Shown piece after piece: positions 29,360-39,925 of a stretch of DNA of 47,412 bases (the first letter of the stretch is position 1; every line of letters starts with the position of its first letter). The DNA is taken from the IMG/VR virus record IMGVR_UViG_3300046000_012596, positions 1 to 47,412 of that record. One strand, written 5' to 3'. The position numbers were made by a program, and so were the translations under genes. Under the pieces are notes generated by a model that was not told where the DNA came from, ran no database searches, and saw only the letters and a program-made list of their open reading frames with translations. This DNA is from a virus.

Positions 29360-31951
29360 TTAAACTAATCCTTTTTCTTTAGCTTTAGTTTCTATTTTTT
29401 TAATCTTCTCTTCACTTAATCGAATCAAACTTGATTGTTCTTTGATTGCCCCTAAACAAATCGACACGATTTCATCATACTTCAATCTTAAAAATGAATT
29501 TGATTCTTGCTTATTCTTAATTATTAGTTCAGGGAAAACATTTTGTATTTCTTGAGCAATGAAACCAATATCAAATTTATTTTCAACCTCATTTCCTACT
29601 TCTCCTCTTTTCCAAGTAAACTTAACACCTCTCATTTTCATTATTTTCGTCAAAGCCTCTGTAGACTCTATTTTTTCCACATTTTTTTTGAACCTAGCGT
29701 CTGAAGGTCCGATTGGTCCTTTAGCTCCTTGTGAACCTTGAGGGCCTTGAGGTCCTCCTCCTCCTTGAGAGCCTTGAGCTCCTGCCACTCCTGGAGCTCC
29801 AGAAATTCCAGGGTCACCTCCAACTCCTTGGGCTCCTTGTGTTCCTCCTTGTGGTCCTGAGAATCCTTGGGCTCCAGGGGGACCTCCTAAACCGGCAGCT
29901 CCTTGAGCACCTTGACCGCCTTGTGGTCCCGCGTGTCCTTGGGCACCTTGGTTACCGAATGGACCTTTTGAACCTTGAGCTCCTTGAACACCTGCAGGTC
30001 CTTGAGCTCCTTGAGCACCTGTTGGCTGAGCACCTGTAGCACCTTGTGAGCCTTGGCCGCCTTGGGAACCCTGTCCTCCTTGAGCACCTTGTCCTCCTTG
30101 AGCACCTTGAACACCTGCAGGTCCTTGGGCTCCTTGAGCACCTGTTGGTTGTGGTCCTGTGTTACCTTGAGCACCTTGACCTCCTTGGGCTCCTTTTGGC
30201 CCTTGAGCACCTTGACCTCCTTGGGCTCCTTGACCACCTTGTGAACCTTGAGCCCCTTGAGAACCAATTGGTGATGGACCCACAGGCCCTTGGGCTCCTT
30301 GGTTACCTCCACCTCCTTGTGAACCTTGTACACCTTGAGCTCCCTGAGCACCTTGACCTCCTTGGGCTCCTTGGTTACCTCCTCCGCCTTGAGCACCTTG
30401 ACCTCCTTGGGCTCCTTGACCACCTTGTGAACCTTGGTTACCTTGAGCACCTTGTACACCTTGGGCTCCTTGAGCACCTTGACCTCCTTGGGCTCCTTGG
30501 TTACCTCCCCCGCCTTGAGCACCTTGACCTCCTTGGGCTCCTTGGCCTCCTTGGGAACCTTGGTTACCTTGTGAACCTTGTACACCTTGAGCACCTTGAG
30601 CACCTTGACCTCCCTGGGAACCTTGGTTACCTTGAGCCCCTTGTACACCTTGAGCACCTTGGTTACCAGTACCACCTTGGGCTCCTTGGTTACCTTGTGA
30701 ACCTTGTACACCTTGAGCACCTTGAGCACCTTGACCTCCCTGGGAACCTTGGTTACCTTGAGCCCCTTGAACTCCTTGGGCTCCTTGGGCTCCTTGACCC
30801 CCTTGGGCTCCTTGGTTACCTGTATTACCTTGAGAACCTTGAGCCCCTTGAGGTCCTTGACCTCCTTGTGCACCTTGCCCTCCTTGAGCCCCTTGAACTC
30901 CTTGGGCTCCTTGGGCTCCTTGACCCCCTTGGGCTCCTTGGTTACCTGTATTACCTTGAGCACCTTGACCTCCTTGAGCACCTTGACCCCCTTGGGCACC
31001 TTGACCCCCTTGGGCTCCTTGGGCTCCTTGGGCTCCTTGGGCTCCTTGCCCACCTTGAGAACCTTGATTACCTTGAGAACCTTGAGCTCCTTGAGCTCCT
31101 TGATTTCCGGTACCCCCTTGTGCACCTTGCCCGCCTTGAGCTCCTTGTCCGCCTTGCGAACCTTGTGAACCTTGTCCACCTTGAGCTCCTTGGTTACCTC
31201 CACCCCCTTGAGCGCCTTGGTTACCTTGAGCGCCTTGCCCACCTTGAGAACCTTGAACTCCTTGAGAACCTTGAACTCCTTGTGCACCTTGTGCTCCCTG
31301 TCCTCCTTGAGTACCTTGGTTACCTGTATCACCTTGAGCACCTTGGTTACCTTGAGCACCTTGACCTCCTTGCGCACCTTGACCTCCTTGAGCGCCTTGA
31401 CCTCCTTGAGAACCTTGGGCTCCTTGTCCACCTTGAGCTCCTTGATTACCTTTATCACCCTGTGCACCTTGTCCACCTTGAGCTCCCTGTCCTCCTTGAG
31501 AACCTTGGGCTCCTTGTCCTCCTTGGGCTCCTTGTCCTCCTTGAGCTCCTTGTCCTCCTTGAGCTCCTTGAGTACCTGTAAATCCTTGTGAACCTTGGTT
31601 ACCTTGAGCTCCTTGTCCTCCTTGAGCTCCTTGGCCACCTTTTGGACCCACAGAGCCTGTATTACCTTGCGCGCCTTGTGCTCCTTGGTTTCCTTTAAGA
31701 TTTGTTGTGGGTCCGACCCAAATGGCTGTTGAGTCTACCCATTGTGTTGCCCCAACGTACAATGAACCTGTTGTAACTGAAGCACCTGTCATGAACACTT
31801 TAGTTGAATCAATCGTAAGTCCGCTTGAAACCGTTGTGGATGACAAAACTAATCTTTGGTCTCCGACACTCCATTGTAACTGATTTGTACCATCGTCGAA
31901 TCGAAGAATTGGAGATGGTGAACCTTGTGGATATATAATTACATTAGGCAT
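29360..31951 (-). CDS. Collagen-like fibre protein with S74 chaperone (fibre A)
   Basis: 863 residues, probably a trimeric tail or surface fibre. Residues about 1-85 are a beta-rich head ([37 protein letters not shown]) shared in outline with the other two fibres and likely to attach it to the virion. About 660 residues of Gly-x-Y follow, dominated by GAQ, GGQ, GSQ and GNQ and nearly Pro-free. The C-terminus is a peptidase-S74 intramolecular chaperone: [14 protein letters not shown], then [18 protein letters not shown]; the Ser of SDAR is the expected self-cleavage residue, after which the chaperone would be shed. The start overlaps the upstream fibre gene by eight bases. Confidence 0.93.
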   Translation of the reverse strand: MPNVIIYPQGSPSPILRFDDGTNQLQWSVGDQRLVLSSTTVSSGLTIDSTKVFMTGASVTTGSLYVGATQWVDSTAIWVGPTTNLKGNQGAQGAQGNTGSVGPKGGQGAQGGQGAQGNQGSQGFTGTQGAQGGQGAQGGQGAQGGQGAQGSQGGQGAQGGQGAQGDKGNQGAQGGQGAQGSQGGQGAQGGQGAQGGQGAQGNQGAQGDTGNQGTQGGQGAQGAQGVQGSQGVQGSQGGQGAQGNQGAQGGGGNQGAQGGQGSQGSQGGQGAQGGQGAQGGTGNQGAQGAQGSQGNQGSQGGQGAQGAQGAQGAQGGQGAQGGQGAQGGQGAQGNTGNQGAQGGQGAQGAQGVQGAQGGQGAQGGQGPQGAQGSQGNTGNQGAQGGQGAQGAQGVQGAQGNQGSQGGQGAQGAQGVQGSQGNQGAQGGTGNQGAQGVQGAQGNQGSQGGQGAQGAQGVQGSQGNQGSQGGQGAQGGQGAQGGGGNQGAQGGQGAQGAQGVQGAQGNQGSQGGQGAQGGQGAQGGGGNQGAQGGQGAQGAQGVQGSQGGGGNQGAQGPVGPSPIGSQGAQGSQGGQGAQGGQGAQGPKGAQGGQGAQGNTGPQPTGAQGAQGPAGVQGAQGGQGAQGGQGSQGGQGSQGATGAQPTGAQGAQGPAGVQGAQGSKGPFGNQGAQGHAGPQGGQGAQGAAGLGGPPGAQGFSGPQGGTQGAQGVGGDPGISGAPGVAGAQGSQGGGGPQGPQGSQGAKGPIGPSDARFKKNVEKIESTEALTKIMKMRGVKFTWKRGEVGNEVENKFDIGFIAQEIQNVFPELIIKNKQESNSFLRLKYDEIVSICLGAIKEQSSLIRLSEEKIKKIETKAKEKGLV
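29712..31693 (-). repeat. Gly-x-Gln collagen-like repeat tract
   Basis: About 660 codons of triplet repeat, mostly in near-identical 9-18 base units encoding GAQ/GGQ/GNQ. The most homogeneous of the three tracts, so a site of likely length variation and assembly error. Confidence 0.95.
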
Positions 31952-34772
31952 TTTCTAATAGTTGTTCGAGAGATTCAATTTCTTTATTTATGTAGTCAAT
32001 AAATAGTTGTTGTTCTTTTATGGCCTCGACTAACACAGCATTTAATTTTTCATAATTAATCACATAATAACCATCGTTTTGAATTTTTACAACTTCTGGA
32101 AAATACTCCCTAACCTCTTGGGCAATAAGTCCAATAGAGTGTAATTTTCCTCTGTCTTTGAGGTGCGGGTAATCTACAATCAAATTCTCGTTCCAATCGT
32201 ACTCTACCGGGTCTAGTTTTAAAATCTTTTCAAGTGCGTTTTTAAGAGTCTCAATTCCTTCTTTAAGCCTAACGTCAGAGTATGCACAAGCTGAGTTATA
32301 ACTACCTTGACCACAAGTGTATGACATGCTATAACAGTCACCACCATAATTCATAAAACTATACAGACCATTCCAATCACAAGTATTATTTATGCAATTG
32401 GTATATTGTACATAGTGTGGGGTTCCCGGACCATACACCCCTTGATATTGGATTGTAAAATAAAGAGGAAAATTACACGCTTCGTTACATGAGTATCCAA
32501 CGTTTATTGTTAAACTGTTACAATAAACCGATGGTCCGGTAGCTCCTTGCGCACCTTGAGCACCTTGAGGTCCTGGGGGGCCTGCTGAACCTTGAGGTCC
32601 TTGAGCACCTTGGGGTCCTTGTGAGCCTTGAGCTCCACCCGGTCCCTCCCCTCCTTGAGCACCTTGTCCACCTGAAGGTCCTTGAGCACCTTGAGCACCC
32701 GGACCACCTTGTGGTCCTTGAGCACCTTGTGAACCTGTACCACCACCCCCACCTTGGGCTCCTTGTGAACCTTGTCCACCTTGAGGTCCTTGAGCACCTT
32801 GTGGACCATTAGCCCCAGGTGAACCTGTGTTTCCTGTTGCCCCTTGTGGTCCTGTAGTTCCTTGTGCTCCTTGTGACCCTGTAGCACCCGCTGAACCTGT
32901 ACCACCTCCTGAACCTGTTGCTCCTTGGGGGCCGTTGGTTCCAGGGGCACCTGTTTTACCTTGAGCACCAGTAGGTCCTGTTCCACCTTGAGCACCTTGA
33001 GGACCTGTTAATCCTTGAAACCCTTGAGGTCCAGGGTTACCTGTATTTCCTTGAGGTCCAGGGTTACCAATACCTCCTTGGGCTCCTTGGGGACCTGCAG
33101 CACCGGCAGGACCTATATTACCTGTAGCGCCTTGTGCACCTGTATTTCCTGCAGGACCTGTTGGTCCAGTATTGCCTTGTGCACCTGTGTTTCCTGTGGC
33201 ACCTTGTGCACCTGTGTTTCCTGCGGGGCCAATATTACCTTGAGCACCTGTATGACCTACAGCACCTTGAGCTCCCGTGGGTCCTGTTGGACCTGTATTC
33301 CCTTGGGCACCTGTGTTACCTGTAGCTCCTTGTGCTCCTGTATTTCCTGTAGGACCAATATTACCTGTTGGACCTACCGCACCTGTATTACCCTGAGCAC
33401 CTGTTGGTCCAGTTGGACCTGTATTGCCTTGTGCACCTGTGTTTCCTATGGGTCCTTGAGCACCTACAAATCCTGTAGGACCAGTATCTCCCGTTGGACC
33501 TAACGCACCTGTATTACCCTGAGCACCTGTTGGTCCTGTTGGACCTGTATTGCCTTGTGCACCTGTGTTTCCAATATTACCTTGAGCTCCAACAGGTCCT
33601 GTTGGACCTGTACTACCTTGAGCACCTGTGTTGCCTGTTGCACCTTGAGCCCCTTGAAATCCAACAGTTCCTTGAGCCCCTGTTGGTCCTACGTTTCCTT
33701 GTGCTCCTGTATCTCCAGCTGGCCCTGTTGGTCCTGTATTTCCTTGGGCACCTGTGTTACCTGTTGGTCCCTGAGCTCCTTGTGCCCCTTGTAATCCCGT
33801 GTTACCCGTTGGTCCAACATTCCCTTGAGTTCCTTGGGCTCCAATAGGTCCTGTTGGTCCTGTATTTCCTTGAGCACCTGTGTTACCTATGGGTCCTTGA
33901 GCACCTACAAATCCTGTAGGACCAGTATCTCCCGTTGGACCTACGTTTCCTTGTGCTCCTGTATCTCCAGCTGGCCCTGTTGGTCCTGTATTTCCTTGAG
34001 CCCCTGTGTTACCTGTAGGTCCTTGAGCACCTGTACTACCAGCAGGACCAGTATCTCCCGTAGGACCAACAGCACCAGTAGGTCCTTGAGCACCTTGCGG
34101 TCCTGTGGGTCCTGTACTACCTTGGGCACCTGTATTACCTGTAGGTCCTTGAGCTCCTTGAGCACCTGCTAACCCTTGAACACCTTGGGGTCCTAAACTA
34201 CCTGTAGGACCTATACTACCTTGAGCGCCTGTTGGACCTGTGTTACCTTGAGCTCCTGTATTACCCTGAGCTCCTGTATTACCCTGAGCCCCTATTGGAC
34301 CTGTATTACCTGTAGCCCCGACATTTCCTTGATTTCCGATAAATCCTGTAGGTCCTTGAGCCCCCGTGTCACCAGTAGGTCCTGCAGGGCCTTGTGGTCC
34401 TTGTGGTCCTTGCGCACCTTGTGCTCCTGTTACTCCTTTAGTTCCTTGACTTCCTTGGAACCCTTGAGCTCCTTGTGCTCCTTGAGGACCTTGGGTACCT
34501 TGAGCCCCTACGGGGCCTGTTGGTTGTCTAGCCCCTTGCCATCCACTTGTATTAATCAAAGTACCTGAAGAGTTTGTGAGTGATGTAATAAGTCTTAAAT
34601 CTGCAGATGTAACCCTAAACATTGGAGACGTATTATTCATTGCAAGATGAATAACCGCTCCTTTTTTGAAATTAAGCGAACCACTTTCTATCACCCAAGT
34701 TATCAACTCTGTGTTAAAGTCGTAAAAATCTATCTTACCCGAGCTTGGGGTTATTATTATATCTTCAGCCAC
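31944..34772 (-). CDS. Collagen-like fibre protein with S74 chaperone (fibre B)
   Basis: 942 residues. Beta-rich head with the shared entry [16 protein letters not shown] and [10 protein letters not shown], then Gly-x-Y triplets (about residues 84-745) in which GPT, GNT, GPQ and GAQ alternate, so this tract has more Pro and Thr than fibre A. Between the tract and the chaperone is a Cys-rich domain (about residues 750-830: [31 protein letters not shown]), probably disulfide-bonded and a candidate receptor-binding tip. The S74 domain follows: [14 protein letters not shown], then [18 protein letters not shown], ending in a helix. The eight-base overlaps with both fibre genes indicate one transcript. 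Confidence 0.93.
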   Translation of the reverse strand: MAEDIIITPSSGKIDFYDFNTELITWVIESGSLNFKKGAVIHLAMNNTSPMFRVTSADLRLITSLTNSSGTLINTSGWQGARQPTGPVGAQGTQGPQGAQGAQGFQGSQGTKGVTGAQGAQGPQGPQGPAGPTGDTGAQGPTGFIGNQGNVGATGNTGPIGAQGNTGAQGNTGAQGNTGPTGAQGSIGPTGSLGPQGVQGLAGAQGAQGPTGNTGAQGSTGPTGPQGAQGPTGAVGPTGDTGPAGSTGAQGPTGNTGAQGNTGPTGPAGDTGAQGNVGPTGDTGPTGFVGAQGPIGNTGAQGNTGPTGPIGAQGTQGNVGPTGNTGLQGAQGAQGPTGNTGAQGNTGPTGPAGDTGAQGNVGPTGAQGTVGFQGAQGATGNTGAQGSTGPTGPVGAQGNIGNTGAQGNTGPTGPTGAQGNTGALGPTGDTGPTGFVGAQGPIGNTGAQGNTGPTGPTGAQGNTGAVGPTGNIGPTGNTGAQGATGNTGAQGNTGPTGPTGAQGAVGHTGAQGNIGPAGNTGAQGATGNTGAQGNTGPTGPAGNTGAQGATGNIGPAGAAGPQGAQGGIGNPGPQGNTGNPGPQGFQGLTGPQGAQGGTGPTGAQGKTGAPGTNGPQGATGSGGGTGSAGATGSQGAQGTTGPQGATGNTGSPGANGPQGAQGPQGGQGSQGAQGGGGGTGSQGAQGPQGGPGAQGAQGPSGGQGAQGGEGPGGAQGSQGPQGAQGPQGSAGPPGPQGAQGAQGATGPSVYCNSLTINVGYSCNEACNFPLYFTIQYQGVYGPGTPHYVQYTNCINNTCDWNGLYSFMNYGGDCYSMSYTCGQGSYNSACAYSDVRLKEGIETLKNALEKILKLDPVEYDWNENLIVDYPHLKDRGKLHSIGLIAQEVREYFPEVVKIQNDGYYVINYEKLNAVLVEAIKEQQLFIDYINKEIESLEQLLENA
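32535..34520 (-). repeat. Gly-Pro-Thr/Gly-Asn-Thr collagen-like repeat tract
   Basis: About 660 codons of Gly-x-Y with longer-period units such as [20 protein letters not shown] repeated with variation, indicating duplication of multi-triplet blocks. Confidence 0.95.
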
Positions 34773-37700
34773 CTAAAACAGATTTTAATTTATTTATTCT
34801 TTCCACAAGTGAGTCAATTATTTTTTGTTGTTCTTGGACTGCTCCAATTCCTATAGAAACAAGATGTCCATAACTCAAAGTCTTATATCCCTCTTCATCA
34901 GTAAATACCAATTCAGGAACCACTTTTTCAACCTCTTGGGCGATGAATCCGATAGAAGGTCCTGTGTATCTATCTTTTATTTTCAAAGACTCGTTTTTTT
35001 GAATTTTCTCATGTTTGTCATCCCACACAAATCTAATACTCTCAAGCCTTTGAGCCTTGTCCAAGCTTTCAGTTAAGGATTTAATATTAGATTTTAATCT
35101 CCTATCTGATGGAAGTCCCGTGGGTCCTTGAGCCCCTTGAGCACCTGTTGGTCCTGCAGAACCTTGGGCACCTGTACCTCCTTGAGAGCCTTGAAAACCT
35201 GTTGCTCCTGGAGAGCCTCCTGGACCTGTGGCACCTGTAGGTCCTGGTGGTCCTATAGGTCCTTGAAATCCTTGTGGTCCTGGTGGTGCGGTACCCTGTG
35301 CTCCTTGGTTTCCTGTAGGACCTCCACCACCTTGCGCTCCTTGGTTACCTTGAAATCCTATAATTCCTTGAGCACCTTGAGTACTACTAGCAGTACCTTG
35401 AGCGCCTTGAGGTCCTTGAGAACCTTGTCCTCCTCCACTACCTTGAGCACCTTGGTTACCTTGAGCACCTTGTTTTCCTGCTGCTCCCGCATTGCCTTGA
35501 GCCCCTTGAGTACTACTAGCAGTACCTTGAGCTCCTTGGTTACCTTGAGCACCTTGTCCTCCAGTATTACCTTGAGCACCCGTAGGCCCATTATCACCTG
35601 TAAAACCTCTAGCACCTTGGTTTCCCTGCGCACCTTGTGTTGCCCCTTGAGCACCTTGAGCACCTTGAGAACCCGTTACACCTTGAGCTCCTTGTTTACC
35701 TTGGGCTCCTTGACTACCTTGGGCTCCTTGAGCCCCTTGAGGACCAGTAGCACCTTGGGCTCCTTGATTCGCACCTTGGGCTCCTTGAGAACCTTGAGCA
35801 CCTTGGGCTCCTTGTTTACCTTGAGCACCTTGGCTGGCACCTTGGGCACCTTGAGAACCTTGGGCACCTTGTGGTCCTGTGTTACCTTGAGCGCCTTGAC
35901 TCGCACCTTGAGCACCTTGTGCACCTTGTGCGCCTTGGGCACCTTGTTTACCTTGAGCTCCTTGTGTCCCTCCTTGTGCCCCTTGAGCACCTTGAGCTCC
36001 TTGTGGTCCTGTGTTACCTTGAGCACCTTGACTCGCACCTTGAGCACCTTGAGCTCCTTGTGCACCGGCAAAACCCCTCGCACCTTGTGAACCTTGTGTA
36101 ACTCCTTGTGCCCCTTGAGCACCTTGAGCTCCTTGTGGTCCTGTGTTACCTTGAGCACCTTGACTCGCACCTTGAGCACCTTGAGAGCCTTGGGCACCTT
36201 GTGGTCCCGTATTTCCTTGGGCACCTGTATTTGCTCCTTGTGCTCCTTGAGCACCTTGATTACCTGTTGCACCTTTACCACCTTGGGCACCTTGTGTACC
36301 CCCTTGAGCACCTTGAGCCCCTTGGGCACCTTGTTTACCTGTATTACCTTGTGCGCCTTGACTGGCACCTTGAGCCCCTTGGGCACCTGCAGTTCCTTGT
36401 GCACCCTGTTTACCTTGTGCCCCTTGTACACTTCCTTGAGCTCCTGTAAGTCCTTGGGCACCTTGTGGTCCCGTATTTCCTTGTGCACCTGTATTTGCTC
36501 CTTGTGCTCCTTGTGCTCCTTGTGCACCGGCAAAACCCCTCGCACCTTGTGAACCTTGTGTCCCTCCTTGTGCACCTTGCGCACCTTGAGCTCCTTGTTT
36601 ACCTGTAGCACCTTGGGCTCCTTGATTGGCTCCTTGAGCTCCTTGAGCCCCTTGGGCTCCTTGGGCTCCTTGTTTACCTTGAGCACCTTGCACACTCCCT
36701 TGGGCTCCTTGTTTACCTTGTGCACCTTGTGGACCAGGATTACCTTGAGCACCTGTATTTGCACCTTGTGCACCTTGTGAACCTTGAGCTCCTTGGGCAC
36801 CAGCAAACCCTTTGGCCCCCTGTGGGGTCCCTTGAGCACCCGTGGGCCCTTGAGCACCCGTGGGCCCTATATGTCCTTGGGCCCCTGTATTTACACCTTG
36901 TGCACCTTGCGAACCTTGGGCCCCTTGAGCACCTTGGAAACCTTGTGCACCCTGTACACTTCCTTGAGCGCCTTGGGCACCTGCAAAACCTCTGGCACCT
37001 TGTGAACCTTGAGCACCTTGACTGACACCCCCACCTTGGGCCCCTTGAGCACCTTGAAACCCTTGAGCCCCTGTGGTACCTGTAGCACCTACATTTCCTT
37101 GCGCACCTGTAGGTCCAACAGATGCTCCGTATCCAATACAAAGCCCTCCACACTCTGAATAGACATATCCAGCAGGACAAGTGTAACCCGATGAAAGATA
37201 AACACCCTCACCAGTTTGAACTATTTCAGCAGCAGTATATGCGCTTGTCGAAAATATAATATTAAGTTGGTTGGGTGATGTCGCCGCTGTAAGTTGTTCT
37301 ATTGTATTATCATAAATCTCCACACCGAAAGCACCTACGGAACCATTATCCCTACCGTAAATGTTAATAGTGTGATTTCCAGTAGATAAAACTACAGGAT
37401 ATACTCTCCACCATTTAAAAACCAAATCTGTACCATTCAAAGTTCCACCTGTCGTATTCACAATTGTGAAACCATCAACATCGATACGATAGTTGTTGTC
37501 TGCAGCAGCTCCAAGGTAATATGTTTTCGGCTGAGTAAGACCTGAAATACAATCACTCGTTCCCAACCAAAGTCCGTATACAGCGGTATCATCCCCATGC
37601 CAAACTGCACATCTATTTAATGGTCCATCTGTTAAATTAGAGTTGGGGTTTGCCCATGTAGTTCCAGTATATGTACCTCCCACAAGTGCCGTTTCGAATG

Positions 37701-38172
37701 AAAACTGTTCAGCCCCTGTTCCATCAGTATTAAATCCCGGTAATAAGAATTTGGTTCCAAAAGAACTATAAACACTATTGTCTGTTGGTTCAAGGGAAAT
37801 TGTGAATGCTGGCGGTATCGGTGTTGTGGTACCTGCAGCATTTAAACCTATCGCTCCTTGGGCTCCTTGTGCACCCTGTATATTGGTTGTTGGTCCAATC
37901 CAATTATTAGTTCCATCGATAACCTGAATACCCCCAATAGTGAAATTGTTATGGACATTCAAAGTACTTGCTTGTATTGTAATATTTTCGTTTGTGGTAT
38001 TACCACTTATTGATAATATTATCGGAGTTGTTGACGATGAAAAATTTAAAGTAGTTCCAGTCAAAAACTTGAGTGATAAGGGCGAAGTTCCGTTGAGGAA
38101 ATCAATGTAAGGAACTCTGTCTGAAGTCCTCTGAAGTACATTACTGGGAATTATTAGAATGTCTTTTGCCAT
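34765..38172 (-). CDS. Collagen-like fibre protein with lectin-like insert and S74 chaperone (fibre C)
   Basis: 1135 residues, the first gene of the fibre operon. Head: [36 protein letters not shown] short collagen piece ([10 protein letters not shown]) is interrupted at about residues 115-350 by a globular domain: [70 protein letters not shown], then a Cys pair region [16 protein letters not shown]. This looks like a PA14/jelly-roll carbohydrate-binding fold with a Cys-rich cap. The main Gly-x-Y tract (about 352-1020) follows, with GAQ units and regular non-triplet breaks such as GANTGAQG and GSVQGAQG. The S74 chaperone is at the end: [15 protein letters not shown], then [26 protein letters not shown] motif lies upstream. 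Confidence 0.93.
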   Translation of the reverse strand: MAKDILIIPSNVLQRTSDRVPYIDFLNGTSPLSLKFLTGTTLNFSSSTTPIILSISGNTTNENITIQASTLNVHNNFTIGGIQVIDGTNNWIGPTTNIQGAQGAQGAIGLNAAGTTTPIPPAFTISLEPTDNSVYSSFGTKFLLPGFNTDGTGAEQFSFETALVGGTYTGTTWANPNSNLTDGPLNRCAVWHGDDTAVYGLWLGTSDCISGLTQPKTYYLGAAADNNYRIDVDGFTIVNTTGGTLNGTDLVFKWWRVYPVVLSTGNHTINIYGRDNGSVGAFGVEIYDNTIEQLTAATSPNQLNIIFSTSAYTAAEIVQTGEGVYLSSGYTCPAGYVYSECGGLCIGYGASVGPTGAQGNVGATGTTGAQGFQGAQGAQGGGVSQGAQGSQGARGFAGAQGAQGSVQGAQGFQGAQGAQGSQGAQGVNTGAQGHIGPTGAQGPTGAQGTPQGAKGFAGAQGAQGSQGAQGANTGAQGNPGPQGAQGKQGAQGSVQGAQGKQGAQGAQGAQGAQGANQGAQGATGKQGAQGAQGAQGGTQGSQGARGFAGAQGAQGAQGANTGAQGNTGPQGAQGLTGAQGSVQGAQGKQGAQGTAGAQGAQGASQGAQGNTGKQGAQGAQGAQGGTQGAQGGKGATGNQGAQGAQGANTGAQGNTGPQGAQGSQGAQGASQGAQGNTGPQGAQGAQGAQGVTQGSQGARGFAGAQGAQGAQGASQGAQGNTGPQGAQGAQGAQGGTQGAQGKQGAQGAQGAQGAQGASQGAQGNTGPQGAQGSQGAQGASQGAQGKQGAQGAQGSQGAQGANQGAQGATGPQGAQGAQGSQGAQGKQGAQGVTGSQGAQGAQGATQGAQGNQGARGFTGDNGPTGAQGNTGGQGAQGNQGAQGTASSTQGAQGNAGAAGKQGAQGNQGAQGSGGGQGSQGPQGAQGTASSTQGAQGIIGFQGNQGAQGGGGPTGNQGAQGTAPPGPQGFQGPIGPPGPTGATGPGGSPGATGFQGSQGGTGAQGSAGPTGAQGAQGPTGLPSDRRLKSNIKSLTESLDKAQRLESIRFVWDDKHEKIQKNESLKIKDRYTGPSIGFIAQEVEKVVPELVFTDEEGYKTLSYGHLVSIGIGAVQEQQKIIDSLVERINKLKSVLGG
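35112..37118 (-). repeat. Interrupted Gly-x-Gln collagen-like repeat tract
   Basis: About 670 codons of GAQ-rich triplets with recurring one-residue phase breaks ([21 protein letters not shown]), giving a longer periodicity of about 8-13 triplets between breaks. Confidence 0.95.
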
Positions 38173-38189
38173 TCAGGGTAATCAATTTC

Positions 38190-38199
38190 TTAATAAATA
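38190..38199 (-). promoter_or_regulatory. TATTTATnA motif (putative late promoter of fibre operon)
   Basis: TATTTATTAA 17 bases upstream of the fibre C ATG (38172). The 117-base gap between the divergent genes 38172 and 38290 holds nothing else recognisable. Confidence 0.5.
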
Positions 38200-38289
38200 C
38201 GAAGAACTTTGGTTATTCCTATCCCTCTAGTATTTAGTTTTATCGTTTATTTTTTTAAGCTTGTACTTTAAAATATTACTAATAATTTT

Positions 38290-38997
38290 ATGAATTTAAA
38301 GAAAAGAAACACAAGGGAGCTAAATGTAAACTTGATTGCCGATTTCATCGTTCAAAATATACCAAAAGAAGAAAGCACAATTATTCAGATTGTTGATTGT
38401 CAAAACTTTTACGTAGTTAAAGGAAAAACTTCTTCCAAGAACCTTTTGGACCTTCCGAAACTTTTTGAAGAATACCAAAAAAAATTCAAAGAGTTTTTAC
38501 CCGAAAAAATAACCAACAACTCAATTGACCTAATAGAATATGATTGTGATTTGAAACCATCCAACGATATTAATTTGACTCTCTACAACACAGAAAACTG
38601 TTCTTATTCATATCAACAAATATCAAAAGAAAAAAATGAAAAAGAATCGATGATTGTCTGTTCAGAATTTCCACATGGATTTTCTCTAAATCAAGGAAGA
38701 AGTCTATATTATTACTTCAAAAATATTTTGTATTCCATACCAACAAATTATATTTTTACCTCATTAACGTTCGATTTCAAAAAAAATAAAAGTATTGAGT
38801 TAAAAGTTTTTAATAATTTTTTTACAGAAAGTGATGAAGATGAAACTCTCAAATCAGCAATTTTGGACTGTTTTGATTTTGATACAAATGAGATTGATAA
38901 TAAAATAAAAAAAGTGGAATGGTTCGAAGAACTAACCAATCCACTTTCAGAATATAACTTTCTAAAAGAAGTCAAAAAAGATTTTATTATTTTATAA
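38290..38997 (+). CDS. Hypothetical protein
   Basis: 235 residues, unrecognised. Mixed alpha/beta: TIIQIVDCQNFYVVKGKT near residue 35, SMIVCSEFPHGFSLNQGRSLYYYF near 120, and FDFKKNKSIELKVFNNFF. No leader, signal or membrane segment. Single plus-strand gene; its end overlaps the glutaredoxin gene tail-to-tail by 11 bases. Confidence 0.72.
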   Translation: MNLKKRNTRELNVNLIADFIVQNIPKEESTIIQIVDCQNFYVVKGKTSSKNLLDLPKLFEEYQKKFKEFLPEKITNNSIDLIEYDCDLKPSNDINLTLYNTENCSYSYQQISKEKNEKESMIVCSEFPHGFSLNQGRSLYYYFKNILYSIPTNYIFTSLTFDFKKNKSIELKVFNNFFTESDEDETLKSAILDCFDFDTNEIDNKIKKVEWFEELTNPLSEYNFLKEVKKDFIIL

Positions 38998-39289
38998 TTC
39001 CCAATTTTTTTCTGTGTCCCTTGATAATATCAACAGCCTCTGTTAACTCCATATAGTCTTTATCTGGTACGTAAAGGAAAGAGTTGTTATTTTCTTTTTC
39101 GGATTCAATAATCAATAACGCAGGAATCATATCATTTTCTGTTATTTTGGTGAATATTTCATACTCATCAGAAAACTCATCTATATCTCTATCGTAGAAT
39201 TCAATCCCTTCTTTCGTTAAAATTTCTTTGAAATCAACACAGTATGGACATCCTTTCATTGTATAAACAACAACCGATAATTCTTTCAT
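38987..39289 (-). CDS. Glutaredoxin-like protein
   Basis: 100 residues with the thioredoxin fold. VVVYTMKGCPYCVDFKEIL (about residues 5-23) carries the C-P-Y-C active site of dithiol glutaredoxins. DRDIDEFSDEYEIF and the cis-Pro phrase NDMIPALLIIES follow as expected. Phage glutaredoxins commonly feed electrons to ribonucleotide reductase or reduce virion disulfides. It is followed two bases upstream by the thioredoxin gene; the two overlap functionally and form an operon with the genes to 39922. Confidence 0.9.
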   Translation of the reverse strand: MKELSVVVYTMKGCPYCVDFKEILTKEGIEFYDRDIDEFSDEYEIFTKITENDMIPALLIIESEKENNNSFLYVPDKDYMELTEAVDIIKGHRKKLGIIK

Positions 39290-39291
39290 TA

Positions 39292-39615
39292 CTAATCTTT
39301 TAATAAATTTAGTACGTCATTAGGTGACATAACCCCAGTTCTTGAAAAGACTTCTTGTCCCTCTTTGAAAATTTTTATAGTTGGTACACTTCTGATATTC
39401 ATTTCATTCATTGAAAATTCTCTGTCTTCGTCTACATCGTACTTGTAGATTTTATATTTGGGTTCACTTGATTCAGTGATAAGTGATTCATTAACCTTAT
39501 TTAGATTGTTTAACATTACTTTACAAGGTCCGCACCAAGTGGCGAACAAGTCTAGTACGAAATTTTCCCCCTCGGAGATTTTAGTTTTAAGTTGTTCAGT
39601 TGTTAGTTGTGTCAT
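39292..39615 (-). CDS. Thioredoxin
   Basis: 107 residues, the normal thioredoxin length. NFVLDLFATWCGPCKVMLNNL (read as two parts) holds the W-C-G-P-C active site, followed by YKYDVDEDREFSMNEMNIRSVPTI (cis-Pro in SVPTI) and KEGQEV...GVMSPNDVLNLL. It would reduce disulfides, supply ribonucleotide reductase or act as a processivity factor as in T7. Its start overlaps the upstream gene by 20 bases. Confidence 0.95.
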   Translation of the reverse strand: MTQLTTEQLKTKISEGENFVLDLFATWCGPCKVMLNNLNKVNESLITESSEPKYKIYKYDVDEDREFSMNEMNIRSVPTIKIFKEGQEVFSRTGVMSPNDVLNLLKD

Positions 39616-39922
39616 CTTTGTATCCTTTGAATGTTTGATTTATAAAAAATAATAATTCTTTTTGTTGTTCGGGTTTATAATAAATAGTAACTAATGGTAT
39701 CTCAAGTTCTATTTGGATGAGGAATTTTTGGGCCGTTTCATAAACAACTTCAGTTGTTATTAACTTTCCAATAGTATTCATTTTTGTATTTTCAAAAACA
39801 GATTTATTTTTTTTTGAATTGAAATATTTGTTGGGGTCTCCTTTGAAAAAGGATAGTTCCAAAAAAGAAAATATTCCATCTCTTTGTTCAATACTTTTAA
39901 TATAGTCATTTTTACGAAACAT
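39596..39922 (-). CDS. Hypothetical protein
   Basis: 108 residues, unrecognised. Alpha/beta pattern with aromatic strands (FSFLELSFFKGD, LIQIELEIPLVTIYY). It lies between the PcfJ-like and thioredoxin genes with a three-base gap and a 20-base overlap. Confidence 0.68.
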   Translation of the reverse strand: MFRKNDYIKSIEQRDGIFSFLELSFFKGDPNKYFNSKKNKSVFENTKMNTIGKLITTEVVYETAQKFLIQIELEIPLVTIYYKPEQQKELLFFINQTFKGYKDDTTNN

Positions 39923-39925
39923 AAA

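Noticed and set aside
30046-31581. Long plus-strand Leu/His-rich reading frames opposite the fibre genes
   Set aside because: They are the complement of repetitive Gly-Ala-Gln codons, which have no stops on the opposite strand. The minus-strand frames have clear head, collagen and S74 domains.
29887-31638. Lys/Glu/Val-rich minus-strand frame in fibre A (and similar in fibres B and C)
   Set aside because: An out-of-phase reading of the same repeat; low complexity, no start context, and fully inside a recognised gene.
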